This document shows, in pieces, positions 1 to 8,185 of a DNA stretch of 64,000 bases (positions are counted from its first letter, which is position 1; the number at the start of each line of letters is the position of its first letter). The stretch is from Clostridia bacterium (lineage in GTDB: Bacteria; Bacillota; Clostridia; Oscillospirales; Acutalibacteraceae). The stretch covers positions 17,031 to 81,030 of the forward strand of contig JAFQJL010000004.1 in assembly GCA_017414965.1 (NCBI GenBank), read 5' to 3'. Below the pieces are notes generated by a model. That model did not search any database, was not told the DNA's origin, and saw nothing but the letters and a program-made list of their open reading frames with translations. The position numbers were made by a program, and so were the translations under genes.

Positions 1-1
1 C

Positions 2-154
2 GAGGCCAAGCTGCACGAGCTGTGTCCGTGTGTGCCGCTGTGGTACGCGGCGCGCGCCTACGCGACCGGCAAGGGGGTCGAGGGACTGACCATTCGCCCG
101 TTTAACGGCGATCCGATCGGTGCCGTGTACGATTTTATCAACGCAGAGAAATAA
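2..154 (+). CDS. C-terminal fragment, possibly a solute-binding protein (partial)
   Basis: This reading frame is open from the left edge of the window and ends with TAA; only the last 50 residues are visible. The tail contains PLWYAARAY and an aromatic/acidic end (VYDFINAEK). This resembles the C-terminus of ABC-transporter peptide-type solute-binding proteins, where a Pro-Leu-Trp/Tyr-Tyr motif is common. The fragment is too short to prove the family. A strong terminator follows immediately, so this is the last gene of its transcript. The assignment is an inference. Confidence 0.4.
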   Translation, partial: EAKLHELCPCVPLWYAARAYATGKGVEGLTIRPFNGDPIGAVYDFINAEK

Positions 155-155
155 G

Positions 156-200
156 AAAACGCCCTCGGTGTCAAACGATGACACCGAGGGCGTTTGTTTT
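156..200 (+). terminator. Intrinsic terminator after the left-edge gene
   Basis: A perfect GC-rich stem (GCCCTCGGTGTC with GACACCGAGGGC) closes a 7-nt loop and is followed by GTTTGTTTT. It begins two bases after the stop codon of the left-edge gene. Confidence 0.9.
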
Positions 201-387
201 CGTCAAAAATGCGACGAGACGGAGGAGGCGCTCCTTGTGTTGATAGCAAAATCCCCAAAACCTACCCCCGATATACAAATTGTAGAAATAGATAAAAATA
301 AAACAAATCGGACAATGCGACGCATTTTATTTGTCCGTAGAGAATATATTATTATAAATGTAATATAAATAATACCTTATTATATAT
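201..387. other. AT-rich intergenic stretch without a gene
   Basis: No credible coding sequence is seen here. The stretch holds a hairpin around 312-345 (CGGACAATGCG pairing partly with the downstream GCAT and TTGTCCG) and the palindrome-like 14-mer ATATACAAATTGTA at 271-284, which recurs exactly at 40591-40604. The last 60 bases are almost pure A/T. Confidence 0.5.
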
Positions 388-420
388 AAAGGCCGAACGA
401 GAAACTCGTTCGGCCTTTAT
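388..420 (-). terminator. Intrinsic terminator of pduL
   Basis: An 11-bp stem, GGCCGAACGAG/CTCGTTCGGCC (391-401 and 405-415), has a 3-nt loop. On the minus strand it is followed by TTTATATATA. It lies about 10 bases past the pduL stop codon. Confidence 0.85.
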
Positions 421-426
421 GGTTGC

Positions 427-1005
427 TTACTTTATCACGATACCCATTTGATTGGGGGCGCAGCAAGCGGCGTTGGCTTCGTCGGTGTCGATGTGCATCG
501 CCAGCGCATAGCTGTCGCTCACACGGACGACCACGTCACCCAGCACGCAGTTGCGGCCGTTGTCGTTTTCGATCTTCACGCTGACAACGTCCTTGTCCGC
601 CAGACCGAACTCCGCCGCGTCAGCGGTGGTCATATGGATGTGGCGCTTGGCGGCGATCACGCCCTCGGTCAGCTCCACTTCGCCGCACGGACCGACCAGC
701 TTGCAGGCGCCCGAGCCGGCGATATCGCCCGACTCACGCACCGGCGCGTTTACGCCGATGGAGCGCGCATCGGTCAGCGACAGCTCGACCTGCGTCGCAC
801 CGCGGCACGGACCGAGAATGGACACGCCGGCCAGCTCGCGCTTCGGACCGACAACGGTCACGCGCTCGGCACAGGCGTACTGACCCGGCTGGGACAGCAT
901 CTTTTTGACGGTCAGCTCATAGCCGGCGCCAAACAACGTTTCCAGATCCTTCTGGGAGACGTGTACGTGGCGGGCAGAGGTTTCCACTAAGACTTCGTTT
1001 TTCAT
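427..1005 (-). CDS. pduL: Phosphate propanoyltransferase (PduL-type phosphotransacylase)
   Basis: PduL interconverts an acyl-CoA (acetyl- or propionyl-CoA) and the acyl phosphate, and is unrelated in sequence to Pta. The protein (192 aa) shows the paired beta-barrel layout of the family, with the metal-binding His clusters SARHVHVS near the N-terminus, KRHIHM in the middle and LAMHIDTDEAN near the C-terminus. ATG at 1005 is chosen because AAGGAAG lies eight bases upstream; a GTG three codons earlier overlaps that ribosome site. There is no N-terminal encapsulation-peptide-like extension and no microcompartment gene nearby, so it probably acts in cytosolic acetate/ATP metabolism. It is monocistronic, with its own promoter and terminator. 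Confidence 0.93.
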   Translation of the reverse strand: MKNEVLVETSARHVHVSQKDLETLFGAGYELTVKKMLSQPGQYACAERVTVVGPKRELAGVSILGPCRGATQVELSLTDARSIGVNAPVRESGDIAGSGACKLVGPCGEVELTEGVIAAKRHIHMTTADAAEFGLADKDVVSVKIENDNGRNCVLGDVVVRVSDSYALAMHIDTDEANAACCAPNQMGIVIK

Positions 1006-1035
1006 AAAACACACTTCCTTTCAAATTTCACCGAC

Positions 1036-1064
1036 ATTGTACCGCAAAACAGATGATTTTTCAA
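1036..1064 (-). promoter_or_regulatory. Sigma-A-like promoter of pduL
   Basis: Read on the minus strand: TTGAAA, 17 bases, TACAAT. It overlaps the divergent udg promoter (1053-1081), so the two polymerases could compete. Confidence 0.65.
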
Positions 1065-1081
1065 GAGATATGTGCTATAAT
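1053..1081 (+). promoter_or_regulatory. Sigma-A-like promoter of the uracil-DNA glycosylase gene
   Basis: ATGATT, 17 bases, TATAAT. The -10 is perfect and the -35 is weak. It overlaps the divergent pduL promoter. Confidence 0.55.
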
Positions 1082-1121
1082 CTTTTTATAAACCATAATT
1101 TTTTTGTTGGGAGGACGAAAA

Positions 1122-1724
1122 ATGCCGGAATTTACCGAATGGAACGCCTTGATCGAGGCGTGTCAGAACTGCCGCGCGTGCGGCTTATGCGAAACGCGGA
1201 CCAACGTCGTGGTCGGCGTCGGACCGGAAAACGCGGAGGTATTGTTTATCGGCGAGGGACCGGGGGAAAACGAGGATCTGCAGGGCGAGCCGTTTGTGGG
1301 ACGCGGCGGCAAGCTCTTGGATCTGGCGCTGCATGCCGTCGGGTTGGACCGTCGCCGCAACATCTACATCGGTAACTCGGTCAAGTGTCGTCCGCCGAAG
1401 AATCGCGATCCGTTGCCGGAGGAGCAGGCGGCGTGCGCGCACTGGCTAGAAAACCAGATCGCGCTGTTAAATCCCAAGATCATCGTTTGCTTGGGGCGGG
1501 TATCCGCATGCCGCATCATCAAGCCGGATTTCAAGGTCACGCGGGAGCACGGTCAGTTCTTCGAACGGGACGGGCGTTTGCTGATGGGTACGCTGCATCC
1601 GGCCGCCATTTTGCGCGATCCGCGCAAAAAGAGCGAGTGGTTTGCGGATTTTGTGGCGCTGCGCGACAAAATCCAAGAGGTGTGCGACCATACCGAGCTG
1701 GCCGATCCGGCGGAGTTTGCATAA
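1122..1724 (+). CDS. Uracil-DNA glycosylase, family 4 (iron-sulfur type)
   Basis: The enzyme removes uracil from DNA to start base-excision repair. The 200-residue protein carries motif [10 protein letters not shown] (residues 44-52), a VKCRPP segment, and the active-site loop TLHPAAILR. Cysteines 17, 20, 89 and 105 match the spacing of the 4Fe-4S ligands of family-4 enzymes. ATG at 1122 is chosen because GGGAGG sits about nine bases upstream; an earlier in-frame TTG at 1104 overlaps that site. It stands alone between its own promoter and the parA promoter. Confidence 0.93.
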   Translation: MPEFTEWNALIEACQNCRACGLCETRTNVVVGVGPENAEVLFIGEGPGENEDLQGEPFVGRGGKLLDLALHAVGLDRRRNIYIGNSVKCRPPKNRDPLPEEQAACAHWLENQIALLNPKIIVCLGRVSACRIIKPDFKVTREHGQFFERDGRLLMGTLHPAAILRDPRKKSEWFADFVALRDKIQEVCDHTELADPAEFA

Positions 1725-1740
1725 AATCGAAAAAAAGTAT

Positions 1741-1768
1741 TTGCCATTTTCACAGAATGTGGTATAAT
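1741..1768 (+). promoter_or_regulatory. Sigma-A-like promoter of parA-parB
   Basis: TTGCCA, 16 bases, TATAAT, 38 bases upstream of the parA start. Confidence 0.75.
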
Positions 1769-1806
1769 GACTTGTAAACCTATTTTTTAGAAAGGGGCGG
1801 AATGCC

Positions 1807-2571
1807 GTGGGACGCATTGTGGCGATCTACAACCAAAAAGGCGGCGTGGGAAAAACCACCACGACGGTAAATCTGGCTTCCGCCTTGGCGGCTGAGGGCA
1901 AACGCGTGTTGCTGGTGGATATGGATCCGCAGGGCAACACCACCGGCGGCGTGGGTGTCAACAAAAACAAGGTTGGCGCCAGCGTGTACGATTTGATCAC
2001 CGGCGGTTGCACCGCCAAGGATGCCGTGCTGTCCTTGCCGTTTGAAAATTTGTACTTACTGCCGGCGGATCAGGAGCTCGCCGGTGCGGAGATCGAGCTG
2101 ACCGCCATCAGCCGCCGCGAATCCCGCTTGAAAGCGGGACTCGCCGAGGTGCGCGAGCAGTTTGATTACATCTTCATCGATTGTCCGCCGTCGCTGGGGC
2201 TTTTGTCGCTCAACTCGTTGGTCGCGGCGGATACCGTGATCGTGCCGATCCAGTGCGAGTATTACGCGTTGGAGGGGTTGTCGCAGTTGATGGCGACCAT
2301 GCGGCAGGTCAAGCGCCTGTACAATCCGACGCTGGACATCGAGGGCGTGCTGCTCACGATGTACGACGGCCGCCTCAACCTCACGCAGCAGGTGGTGGCC
2401 GAGGTCAAAAAATTCTTTCCGCGCAAGGTGTTCGGAACGCCCATCCCGCGTTCCGTTCGCTTGGCGGAGGCGCCCAGTTTCGGGCGTCCGATCAATTATT
2501 ACGATCGCTCGTCCCGCGGCTGTCAAGCGTATGCGGAACTGGCAAAAGAACTGTTGAGGAGGGGAATCTGA
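1807..2571 (+). CDS. parA: Chromosome-partitioning ATPase ParA (Soj)
   Basis: Soj/ParA is a deviant-Walker ATPase that works with ParB in origin segregation and in control of replication initiation. The 254-aa protein opens with the deviant Walker A box KGGVGKTT (residues 11-18) and has the Walker A' segment [10 protein letters not shown] and the Walker B region FIDCPPS. The start is GTG at 1807 behind AAAGGGGCGG. Its stop overlaps the parB start (TGATG), which indicates translational coupling. No parS palindrome was noticed in the window. Confidence 0.95.
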   Translation: MGRIVAIYNQKGGVGKTTTTVNLASALAAEGKRVLLVDMDPQGNTTGGVGVNKNKVGASVYDLITGGCTAKDAVLSLPFENLYLLPADQELAGAEIELTAISRRESRLKAGLAEVREQFDYIFIDCPPSLGLLSLNSLVAADTVIVPIQCEYYALEGLSQLMATMRQVKRLYNPTLDIEGVLLTMYDGRLNLTQQVVAEVKKFFPRKVFGTPIPRSVRLAEAPSFGRPINYYDRSSRGCQAYAELAKELLRRGI

Positions 2572-3422
2572 TGTCATTGAAGAAAGGCGGCCTTGGAAAA
2601 GGTCTGGATGCGTTGTTGATGGAAAACGCCTCCGATTCGGATGCGCAGGTAAGCTTGCGGATCAGCGATATCGTTCCCAACCGCAACCAGCCGCGAAAGG
2701 CGTTTGACGACGATGCGCTTCGCGAACTCGCGGATTCCATCGCCCAGCACGGTGTGCTGCAGCCGCTGCTCGTGCGGCCGATGACCGACGGCAGCTATCA
2801 GCTGGTCGCCGGCGAGCGCCGCTGGCGCGCGTCTCGCTTGGCGGGACTGACCGAGGTGCCGGTCGTGGTGCGCGAAATGTCCGAGCAGGAAGCGTCGGCG
2901 GTGGCGTTGATCGAAAACCTGCAGCGCGAGGATTTAAATCCGATGGAAGAAGCCTTGGGCTTCAAATCGTTGATGGAAACCTACGGTCTGACGCAGGAGG
3001 AAACCGCGGCGGTGGTCAACAAATCCCGTCCGGCTGTCACCAATGCGCTCCGTTTGCTGACCTTGCCCGCACCCATCGCCACGATGGTCACCGCCGGCAA
3101 GATCTCCGCCGGTCACGCGCGGGCGATCCTGTCGTTTGACACCGAGGCCGAGATGCTCGCCGCCGCCGAACAGGCAGCGGACAAGCAGTTGTCGGTGCGC
3201 GAGGTGGAACGGATGGCAAAGGCCTCCCACGCCGCGCCGAGTGCGGAAAAGAAAAAATCGCCGGTCACCAACTACTACAAGGAAGTGGAACTGGCGCTCA
3301 ACGCAGCGATGAACCGTCGCGTGAAGGTCATTCCGGGCAAAACCGGCGGCGTGCTGCAAATCGAGTTTTATTCTCAAGACGATCTGCGGGATTTGGCCAA
3401 CGCCATCTCGCCGGAACAATAA
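2571..3422 (+). CDS. parB: Chromosome-partitioning protein ParB (Spo0J)
   Basis: ParB binds parS sites, spreads as a CTP-dependent clamp, and stimulates ParA. The 283-aa protein begins [16 protein letters not shown]. It shows the NRNQPRK box, the GERRWRA box of the CTP-binding fold, a central helix-turn-helix region (LTQEETAAVVNKSRPAVTN) and a C-terminal dimerization tail. The ATG overlaps the parA stop by one base and is preceded by GAGGAGGGG. The reading frame is also open upstream inside parA, but that part is antisense-quality sequence. It is followed after 17 bases by serS, probably on the same transcript. Confidence 0.95.
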   Translation: MSLKKGGLGKGLDALLMENASDSDAQVSLRISDIVPNRNQPRKAFDDDALRELADSIAQHGVLQPLLVRPMTDGSYQLVAGERRWRASRLAGLTEVPVVVREMSEQEASAVALIENLQREDLNPMEEALGFKSLMETYGLTQEETAAVVNKSRPAVTNALRLLTLPAPIATMVTAGKISAGHARAILSFDTEAEMLAAAEQAADKQLSVREVERMAKASHAAPSAEKKKSPVTNYYKEVELALNAAMNRRVKVIPGKTGGVLQIEFYSQDDLRDLANAISPEQ

Positions 3423-3439
3423 GAAAGAAGGCTATCGAT

Positions 3440-4726
3440 ATGTTGGATATTAAGTTGATCCGCACCAATCCGGATTACGTGAAGGAAGGCTGCCACAAGC
3501 GCGGCAAGGATATGGACGCGGTGGTAGACGAGATCTTGGCGCTGGATGCCGAGCGCCGTGCGATCACGGCGGAGGTCGAGGCGAAGAAGGCGGAGCAAAA
3601 CGCCGCTTCGCGTGAGATCCCGAAGATCAAAAAAGAGGGCGGCGACGTGTCCGCCATTATGGCGAAGATGAAAGAGCTGTCTGCTGCCGTTAAGGAAGAG
3701 GACGCGAAGCTTGGCGAAGTGGAAGCCAAACAGCGCGAGCTGATGCTGTCGATGCCCAACCTGCCGTACGACGACGTGGTCGCCGGCGGTAAGGAGAACA
3801 ACGCCGTGGTACACGTGTGGGGCGAGAAGCCGACCTTTGATTTTGAGATCAAGGATCACGTGGAACTGTGCGAGTCGCTCGGTATGATCGACTACAAGCG
3901 CGGCGCCAAACTGGGTGGCAACGGCGCGTGGATCTATCGCGGTATGGGCGCTCGCATGGAATGGGCGCTGTTAAACTTCTTTATTTCGGAGCATCTGGCG
4001 GACGGCTACGAGTTTTTGCTGCCGCCGCATATGCTGGGCGAATCCTGCGGCGTGACCGCCGGTCAGTTCCCGAAATTTGCGGACGAGGTGTACAAGATCG
4101 GCAACCCCACCGGCGAGCCGAAATTCCTGCTTCCGACCGCCGAGACGGCGCTGGTCAACCTGCATCGTGACGAGATCCTTACGCTGGAGGAACTGCCGCG
4201 CAAGTATTGCGCGTACACGCCGTGCTACCGTCGTGAGGCGGGCAGCTATCGCTCGGAGGAGCGCGGTATGATCCGCGGTCACCAGTTCGACAAGGTCGAG
4301 ATGGTGCAGTACACCACCGCCGAGGGCAGCGCTGAGGCGTTTGAAGAAATGGTCGGCAAGGCGGAGCGTCTGGTGCAGAAGCTCGGACTCCACTATCAGC
4401 TGTCCAAGCTGGCGGCGGGCGACTGCTCGTATTCGATGGCCCGCACCAACGACATCGAAGTGTGGATTCCGTCGATGGGCATTTACAAGGAGGTTTCCTC
4501 CGCGTCCAACGCGCGCGATTATCAGGCGCGCCGCGGCAACATTAAGTATCGCGATGCGGACGGCAAGGTGCAGTTTGCGCATACGCTGAATGCGTCCGGT
4601 CTGGCGACCAGCCGCATTATGCCGGCGATCGTCGAGCAGTTCCAAAACGCCGACGGTTCGGTGACGGTGCCGGAGGTGCTGCGTCCGTTTATGGGCGGCA
4701 TCGAGGTTATCAAGCCGGAGAAATAA
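3440..4726 (+). CDS. serS: Seryl-tRNA synthetase
   Basis: SerS charges tRNA-Ser with serine in the cytosol. The protein is 428 aa, the normal length. An N-terminal coiled-coil arm (about residues 28-105, rich in Glu/Lys/Ala) binds the tRNA long variable arm. The class II catalytic core carries motif 2 (CYRREAGSYR and RGMIRGHQFDKVE) and motif 3 (ASGLATSRIMPAIVE). It follows parB by 17 bases, and a strong terminator follows it, so parA-parB-serS is a likely operon. Confidence 0.97.
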   Translation: MLDIKLIRTNPDYVKEGCHKRGKDMDAVVDEILALDAERRAITAEVEAKKAEQNAASREIPKIKKEGGDVSAIMAKMKELSAAVKEEDAKLGEVEAKQRELMLSMPNLPYDDVVAGGKENNAVVHVWGEKPTFDFEIKDHVELCESLGMIDYKRGAKLGGNGAWIYRGMGARMEWALLNFFISEHLADGYEFLLPPHMLGESCGVTAGQFPKFADEVYKIGNPTGEPKFLLPTAETALVNLHRDEILTLEELPRKYCAYTPCYRREAGSYRSEERGMIRGHQFDKVEMVQYTTAEGSAEAFEEMVGKAERLVQKLGLHYQLSKLAAGDCSYSMARTNDIEVWIPSMGIYKEVSSASNARDYQARRGNIKYRDADGKVQFAHTLNASGLATSRIMPAIVEQFQNADGSVTVPEVLRPFMGGIEVIKPEK

Positions 4727-4735
4727 GTTCACCCA

Positions 4736-4768
4736 TTGCCGCGCAGAGGCTCTGCGCGGCAATTTTTC
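4736..4768 (+). terminator. Intrinsic terminator after serS
   Basis: A near-perfect palindrome, TTGCCGCGCAGAG and CTCTGCGCGGCAA, is followed by TTTTT. It lies between serS and the thioesterase gene. Confidence 0.9.
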
Positions 4769-4783
4769 TAAAAGGAGAATCGC

Positions 4784-5545
4784 ATGCTTACCAATCCGTA
4801 TGTATGGCACACCCACGTTACCACCTACGACGCCGGCCCCGATCAGACGATGCGGTTGTCGTCGATCCTGAAACTGCAGCAGGAGGTCGGGGAGATGCAG
4901 TTGGCGGAAGTGAACGCCGGCTACCGCGATCAGTTGAAAAACGGTATGGCATTTGTGCTCACCCGCACGAACGTGGAGATTTATCGCGCGCCGGAGTTGG
5001 GCGAAAAGATCGCAATCAAAACGTGGCCGCGCGGCACCAAGGGTGCGCAGTTTTTCCGTTGCTACGAGATCTACGCCGAGGCGGACGGGCAGTTGCTGAC
5101 GTCGAGCGTATCGGCGTTCGCGTTGGTTGATCCGGTGGAGCATAAGATCCTGCGGCCGCAGATGTTTGAGGACACGTTCCGGCTGGGATTTGATTTGGAG
5201 CTGACCACCTCGTGCCCCGATCCGAAGAAATGGGCGCCGCCGGTGCCGACCGCGCCGGTCGCACAGGTGACGGTCAACCACTCGGATACCGACTGGAACC
5301 ACCACCTCAACAACACGGTGTACGCCGATCTGCTTACCGACTATATGCCGGACGGGCAGGCGTTTGACAAGCGGATCGTTGCGTTTGCCATCGAATTTAT
5401 GCGTGAGGCGCTGCCGCTGGAAACGCTGGATATCGCGGCGTGCGCGGTGCCGACCGAGGTTGGCGGCGAGTCGTACGTGGTCGGCTCGCACGAGCGCGGC
5501 GAGTGTTTTCGCGCCAAAGCGTTGTGGAAACGCCCTATATTATAA
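4784..5545 (+). CDS. Acyl-ACP thioesterase (FatA/FatB-like, double hot-dog)
   Basis: Enzymes of this family hydrolyse acyl-ACP to release free fatty acid. The 253-aa protein has two hot-dog repeats. The first carries RTNVEIYRAPELGEK, and the second starts near residue 160 and contains SDTDWNHHLNNTVY, the D/N-x-H-x-N-N active-site signature of the family. The ATG follows AAAGGAGA. The gene lies right after the serS terminator with no obvious promoter of its own, so it may depend on readthrough. Its own terminator follows. Confidence 0.88.
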   Translation: MLTNPYVWHTHVTTYDAGPDQTMRLSSILKLQQEVGEMQLAEVNAGYRDQLKNGMAFVLTRTNVEIYRAPELGEKIAIKTWPRGTKGAQFFRCYEIYAEADGQLLTSSVSAFALVDPVEHKILRPQMFEDTFRLGFDLELTTSCPDPKKWAPPVPTAPVAQVTVNHSDTDWNHHLNNTVYADLLTDYMPDGQAFDKRIVAFAIEFMREALPLETLDIAACAVPTEVGGESYVVGSHERGECFRAKALWKRPIL

Positions 5546-5558
5546 TAAGGTATTATAT

Positions 5559-5596
5559 AAAAGCCGTCTGCACCGCGCAGACGGCTTTTGTTTTTT
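5559..5596 (+). terminator. Intrinsic terminator after the thioesterase gene
   Basis: An 11-bp stem, AAGCCGTCTGC/GCAGACGGCTT, is followed by TTGTTTTTT. Confidence 0.9.
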
Positions 5597-5738
5597 AAAA
5601 ATAACCCATTTCTACCTAAACCACAAGTTCTTGGGGTTTGAAAGGGGGCTTGACCACAACCGGTTTGAATTGGTCGTTTTCCGCAAAACGGCGCGGAAAA
5701 TCGCGCGAAAATTTATCAAAAAAATTTTCAAAAAACTA

Positions 5739-5767
5739 TTGACAACGCCCTTGCAATCATATAGAAT
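5739..5767 (+). promoter_or_regulatory. Strong sigma-A promoter of the ribosomal protein operon
   Basis: Consensus TTGACA (5739-5744), exactly 17 bases, TAGAAT (5762-5767), preceded by an A/T-rich stretch that could act as an UP element. It is the only strong promoter seen ahead of the 15-kb ribosomal block. Confidence 0.9.
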
Positions 5768-5773
5768 AATAGG

Positions 5774-6125
5774 GCACGCGTGTGGCAAAAAGGGAGAACT
5801 ACGCCCATTTTGACCTGCACGCAGGACTGCACGATATGCGTTGAAGCGGGAGGTTGCAGCCGATCGGCTGGTTATTTCCGTGGAGTATGTCCGATTTCAA
5901 ACCGGGCGAAATGAGAGAACCGTGCAGGGCATCGAAGGTCGCAGTATGCTCCTAACCCAAAGCGTCTGCGCCGGACACGCTCTGGCAAGGTGTCACCAAA
6001 TCCGCCCCCGGAAACACTTGAACCGCAAGTTTTCCGGTTTTTTAGTGAGAAACGGGGAAACACCCGGCAGGGTGGACGGTTTTGGTGCAGCCCGCCTAAA
6101 AAAATTTCAAGGAGGCGTTTTACAA
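5774..6125 (+). ncRNA. Long 5' leader of the S10 operon (candidate cis-regulatory RNA)
   Basis: About 350 nt of transcript would lie between the promoter and the rpsJ start. No convincing reading frame with a ribosome site is seen. The leader contains short inverted repeats (CCGATCGG near 5858; CTGCACGCAGG near 5815) and ends with a full intrinsic terminator at 6008-6043 and a GGAGG site at 6111-6115. This layout suggests regulation by transcription attenuation. Length and terminator are seen; regulation is inferred. I cannot assign it to a named leader family. Confidence 0.6.
6008..6043 (+). terminator. Attenuator-like intrinsic terminator inside the S10 leader
   Basis: Left arm CCGGAAACACTTG (6008-6020) pairs with CAAGTTTTCCGG (6026-6037) with one bulged C and a 5-nt loop, followed directly by TTTTTT. 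It lies 82 bases upstream of rpsJ and downstream of the operon promoter, so all downstream genes must be transcribed through it. Confidence 0.8.
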
Positions 6126-6437
6126 GTGGCAGTCAAAGAGAAAATCAGAATTCGCATCAAGGGATACGATTCCCAGCTGGTCGACAAAGCGTCGGAGCAG
6201 ATCGTCAACGCCGCGCACAACACGGGCGCGCGTGTGTCCGGTCCGGTGCCGCTGCCGACCGAGAAGGAAGTGGTTACGATCCTTCGTGCCGTGCACAAGT
6301 ATAAGGACAGCCGTGAGCAGTTCGAAACTCGCACGCACAAGCGTCTGATCGACATCCTTCGTCCGTCCAACAAGACAGTTGAAGCCCTTATGGGTCTTGA
6401 ACTTCCCGCCGGTGTCGAGATCGAGATCAAACTGTAA
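6126..6437 (+). CDS. rpsJ: 30S ribosomal protein S10
   Basis: First gene of the S10-spc-alpha block. S10 binds the 30S head and also partners NusB/NusG in antitermination. The 103-aa product has the family hallmarks IRIRIKGYD at the start and [10 protein letters not shown] in the loop region, the normal length. GTG at 6126 is chosen because GGAGG lies about ten bases upstream and the protein then begins [10 protein letters not shown]; the frame also runs far upstream without homology. Confidence 0.97.
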   Translation: MAVKEKIRIRIKGYDSQLVDKASEQIVNAAHNTGARVSGPVPLPTEKEVVTILRAVHKYKDSREQFETRTHKRLIDILRPSNKTVEALMGLELPAGVEIEIKL

Positions 6438-6473
6438 GTAGTAACGGTTTGCACATCTTGACACGGTGAGGTC

Positions 6474-6495
6474 ACGTTGGCGCGAGAGCGTCAAC
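6474..6495 (+). other. Hairpin with GAGA tetraloop between rpsJ and rplC
   Basis: GTTGGCGC and GCGTCAAC pair over eight bases (one G-U) around a GAGA loop, a GNRA-type tetraloop. It stands just upstream of the rplC ribosome site. It could stabilise or process the mRNA; the function is unknown. Confidence 0.55.
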
Positions 6496-6517
6496 CAATA
6501 ACCAAGGAGGCATAGTT

Positions 6518-7150
6518 ATGCAGAAAGGTATCATTGGCAAGAAGATCGGCATGACGCAGATCTTCGACGACATGGGCAACGTCGTGCCGGTCACTGTTGT
6601 AGAAGCAGGTCCGTGCGTGGTTGTCCAGAAGAAGACCGTTGAAAACGACGGTTACGAAGCCGTTCAGTTCGGCTTCGGCGAAGTGACCACCAAGCACGTC
6701 ACCAAGGCGTTGCAGGGCCACTTCAACAAAGCGGACGTCGCTCCGAAGAAAGTGCTTCGCGAGTTCCGTCTGGCCGATTGCGGCAGCTACAACATCGGTG
6801 ATGTTGTGAATGCGGATGCGTTCGCCGTGGGCGAGCACGTCGACGTTGTCGGTACGAGCAAAGGTAAGGGCTACGCCGGCGCGATCAAGCGTTGGAACTT
6901 CGGCCGTCTCCGTGAGTCCCACGGTACTGGTCCGGTGGCCCGTCATGCCGGTTCGCAGGGTGCGTGCTCCTCGCCGTCCCGCGTGTTCCCGGGTATGAAA
7001 GCGGCTGGTCATCTGGGTGTCGAGCGCGTTACCGTGCAGAACCTGGTGGTCGCTAAGATCGATGCGGAGAACAATCTGATCGCTATCAAGGGCGCCATTC
7101 CGGGCCCGAACGGCGGCATCGTGATGATCTCCGACAGCGTGAAAGCGTAA
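6518..7150 (+). CDS. rplC: 50S ribosomal protein L3
   Basis: L3 binds 23S rRNA near the peptidyl-transferase centre and nucleates early 50S assembly. The 210-aa product begins [16 protein letters not shown] and carries the conserved [10 protein letters not shown] and the loop region [20 protein letters not shown] that reaches the catalytic centre. Length is normal. A GGAGG site lies nine bases upstream. Confidence 0.97.
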   Translation: MQKGIIGKKIGMTQIFDDMGNVVPVTVVEAGPCVVVQKKTVENDGYEAVQFGFGEVTTKHVTKALQGHFNKADVAPKKVLREFRLADCGSYNIGDVVNADAFAVGEHVDVVGTSKGKGYAGAIKRWNFGRLRESHGTGPVARHAGSQGACSSPSRVFPGMKAAGHLGVERVTVQNLVVAKIDAENNLIAIKGAIPGPNGGIVMISDSVKA

Positions 7151-7164
7151 GGAGGGAATACGAA

Positions 7165-7788
7165 ATGGCAACTGTATCTACTTTTGATATGACCGGTAAG
7201 CAGACCGGCACCATGGAACTGAACGACGCCGTTTTCGGTATCGTCCCGAACCAGTCGGTCATGCACGACATGGTCGTCAACTATCTCGCTAACCAGCGTC
7301 AGGGCACGCAGTCGGCTCTGACCCGCGCGGAAGTCCGTGGCGGCGGCAAGAAGCCGTGGCGCCAGAAGGGCACCGGTCGTGCCCGTCAGGGTTCCATCCG
7401 CGCTCCGCAGTGGTATCACGGTGGTGTGGTGTTCGCACCGAAGCCGCGTGATTACAGCTACGCTCTGCCCAAGAAGATGCGCCGCCTCGCGATGAAGTCG
7501 GCCCTCTCCTCCAAGGTGCAGGAAAACGAAATGATCGTTCTCGATGAGCTCACCCTCGCCGAGATCAAGACCAAGGCGGTCGCCGACGTGCTGAAGGCGC
7601 TGAACACCGGCAAGAAGGTTTTGCTGGTTCTGGCGGAAAACGACACGAAGGCTGTTCTGTCGGCGCGTAACATCGCCGGTGTGAAGACCGCGCAGGTCAA
7701 CACCCTGAATGTGTACGACATCCTTAACTGCGATCAGATCGTGGTTGTCAAGGCTGCCGTCGCTCAGATTGAGGAGGTATACGCCTGA
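7165..7788 (+). CDS. rplD: 50S ribosomal protein L4
   Basis: L4 binds 23S rRNA and lines the peptide exit tunnel. In enterobacteria it represses its own S10 operon, which makes it a candidate effector for the leader attenuator here. The 207-aa product contains the extended-loop motif [18 protein letters not shown]. The stop overlaps the rplW start by one base. Confidence 0.97.
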   Translation: MATVSTFDMTGKQTGTMELNDAVFGIVPNQSVMHDMVVNYLANQRQGTQSALTRAEVRGGGKKPWRQKGTGRARQGSIRAPQWYHGGVVFAPKPRDYSYALPKKMRRLAMKSALSSKVQENEMIVLDELTLAEIKTKAVADVLKALNTGKKVLLVLAENDTKAVLSARNIAGVKTAQVNTLNVYDILNCDQIVVVKAAVAQIEEVYA

Positions 7789-8081
7789 TGAACGCTTATG
7801 ATGTGATTCTCGCTCCGGTCGTGACCGAAAAGGCTGTCGCCGGTATCGCCGAGAAAAAGTATACGTTCCGCGTTGCGCCGAATGCCAACAAGATCGAGAT
7901 CAAGCAGGCCATCGAGACCATCTATGAGGGTGTCGAGGTTGCGAAGGTCAACACGATCAGCATGAAGGGCACCAAACGCCGCACCGGTCGCTACGAGGGT
8001 TACACCTCTGACTGGAAGAAAGCGGTCGTTACGCTGAAAGAGGACTCCAAGACCATCGCCGATTTTGACGGCATGTTCTAA
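7788..8081 (+). CDS. rplW: 50S ribosomal protein L23
   Basis: L23 sits at the tunnel exit and docks trigger factor and SRP. The 97-aa product has the typical ILAPVVTEKA start and the KGTKRRTGR segment. It overlaps rplD in a TGATG junction, which implies translational coupling. Confidence 0.97.
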   Translation: MNAYDVILAPVVTEKAVAGIAEKKYTFRVAPNANKIEIKQAIETIYEGVEVAKVNTISMKGTKRRTGRYEGYTSDWKKAVVTLKEDSKTIADFDGMF

Positions 8082-8185
8082 TTGACGGAGATCCACCGAC
8101 TATGGATGCCTTTCGGTATCCGATAACTGGCAGGGATGGGGAGCGCGGCATGGTTCCCCGCAAAGCCAAGTAAGGAGTGAATGAA
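8082..8185 (+). other. Structured 104-bp gap between rplW and rplB
   Basis: This is one of the longest gaps in the ribosomal block. It contains a short hairpin GGGGA...TCCCC around 8137-8160 and no reading frame of interest. It may be an mRNA processing or stabilising element. Confidence 0.35.

Noticed and set aside
261..270. Repeated AACCTACCCCC string (also at about 37293 and 39391)
   Set aside because: The other copies fall inside coding sequence of unrelated genes, so this is best explained as chance.
1741..3440. Possible parS site near parA-parB
   Set aside because: No TGTTNCACGTGAAACA-like palindrome was seen here or elsewhere in the window.
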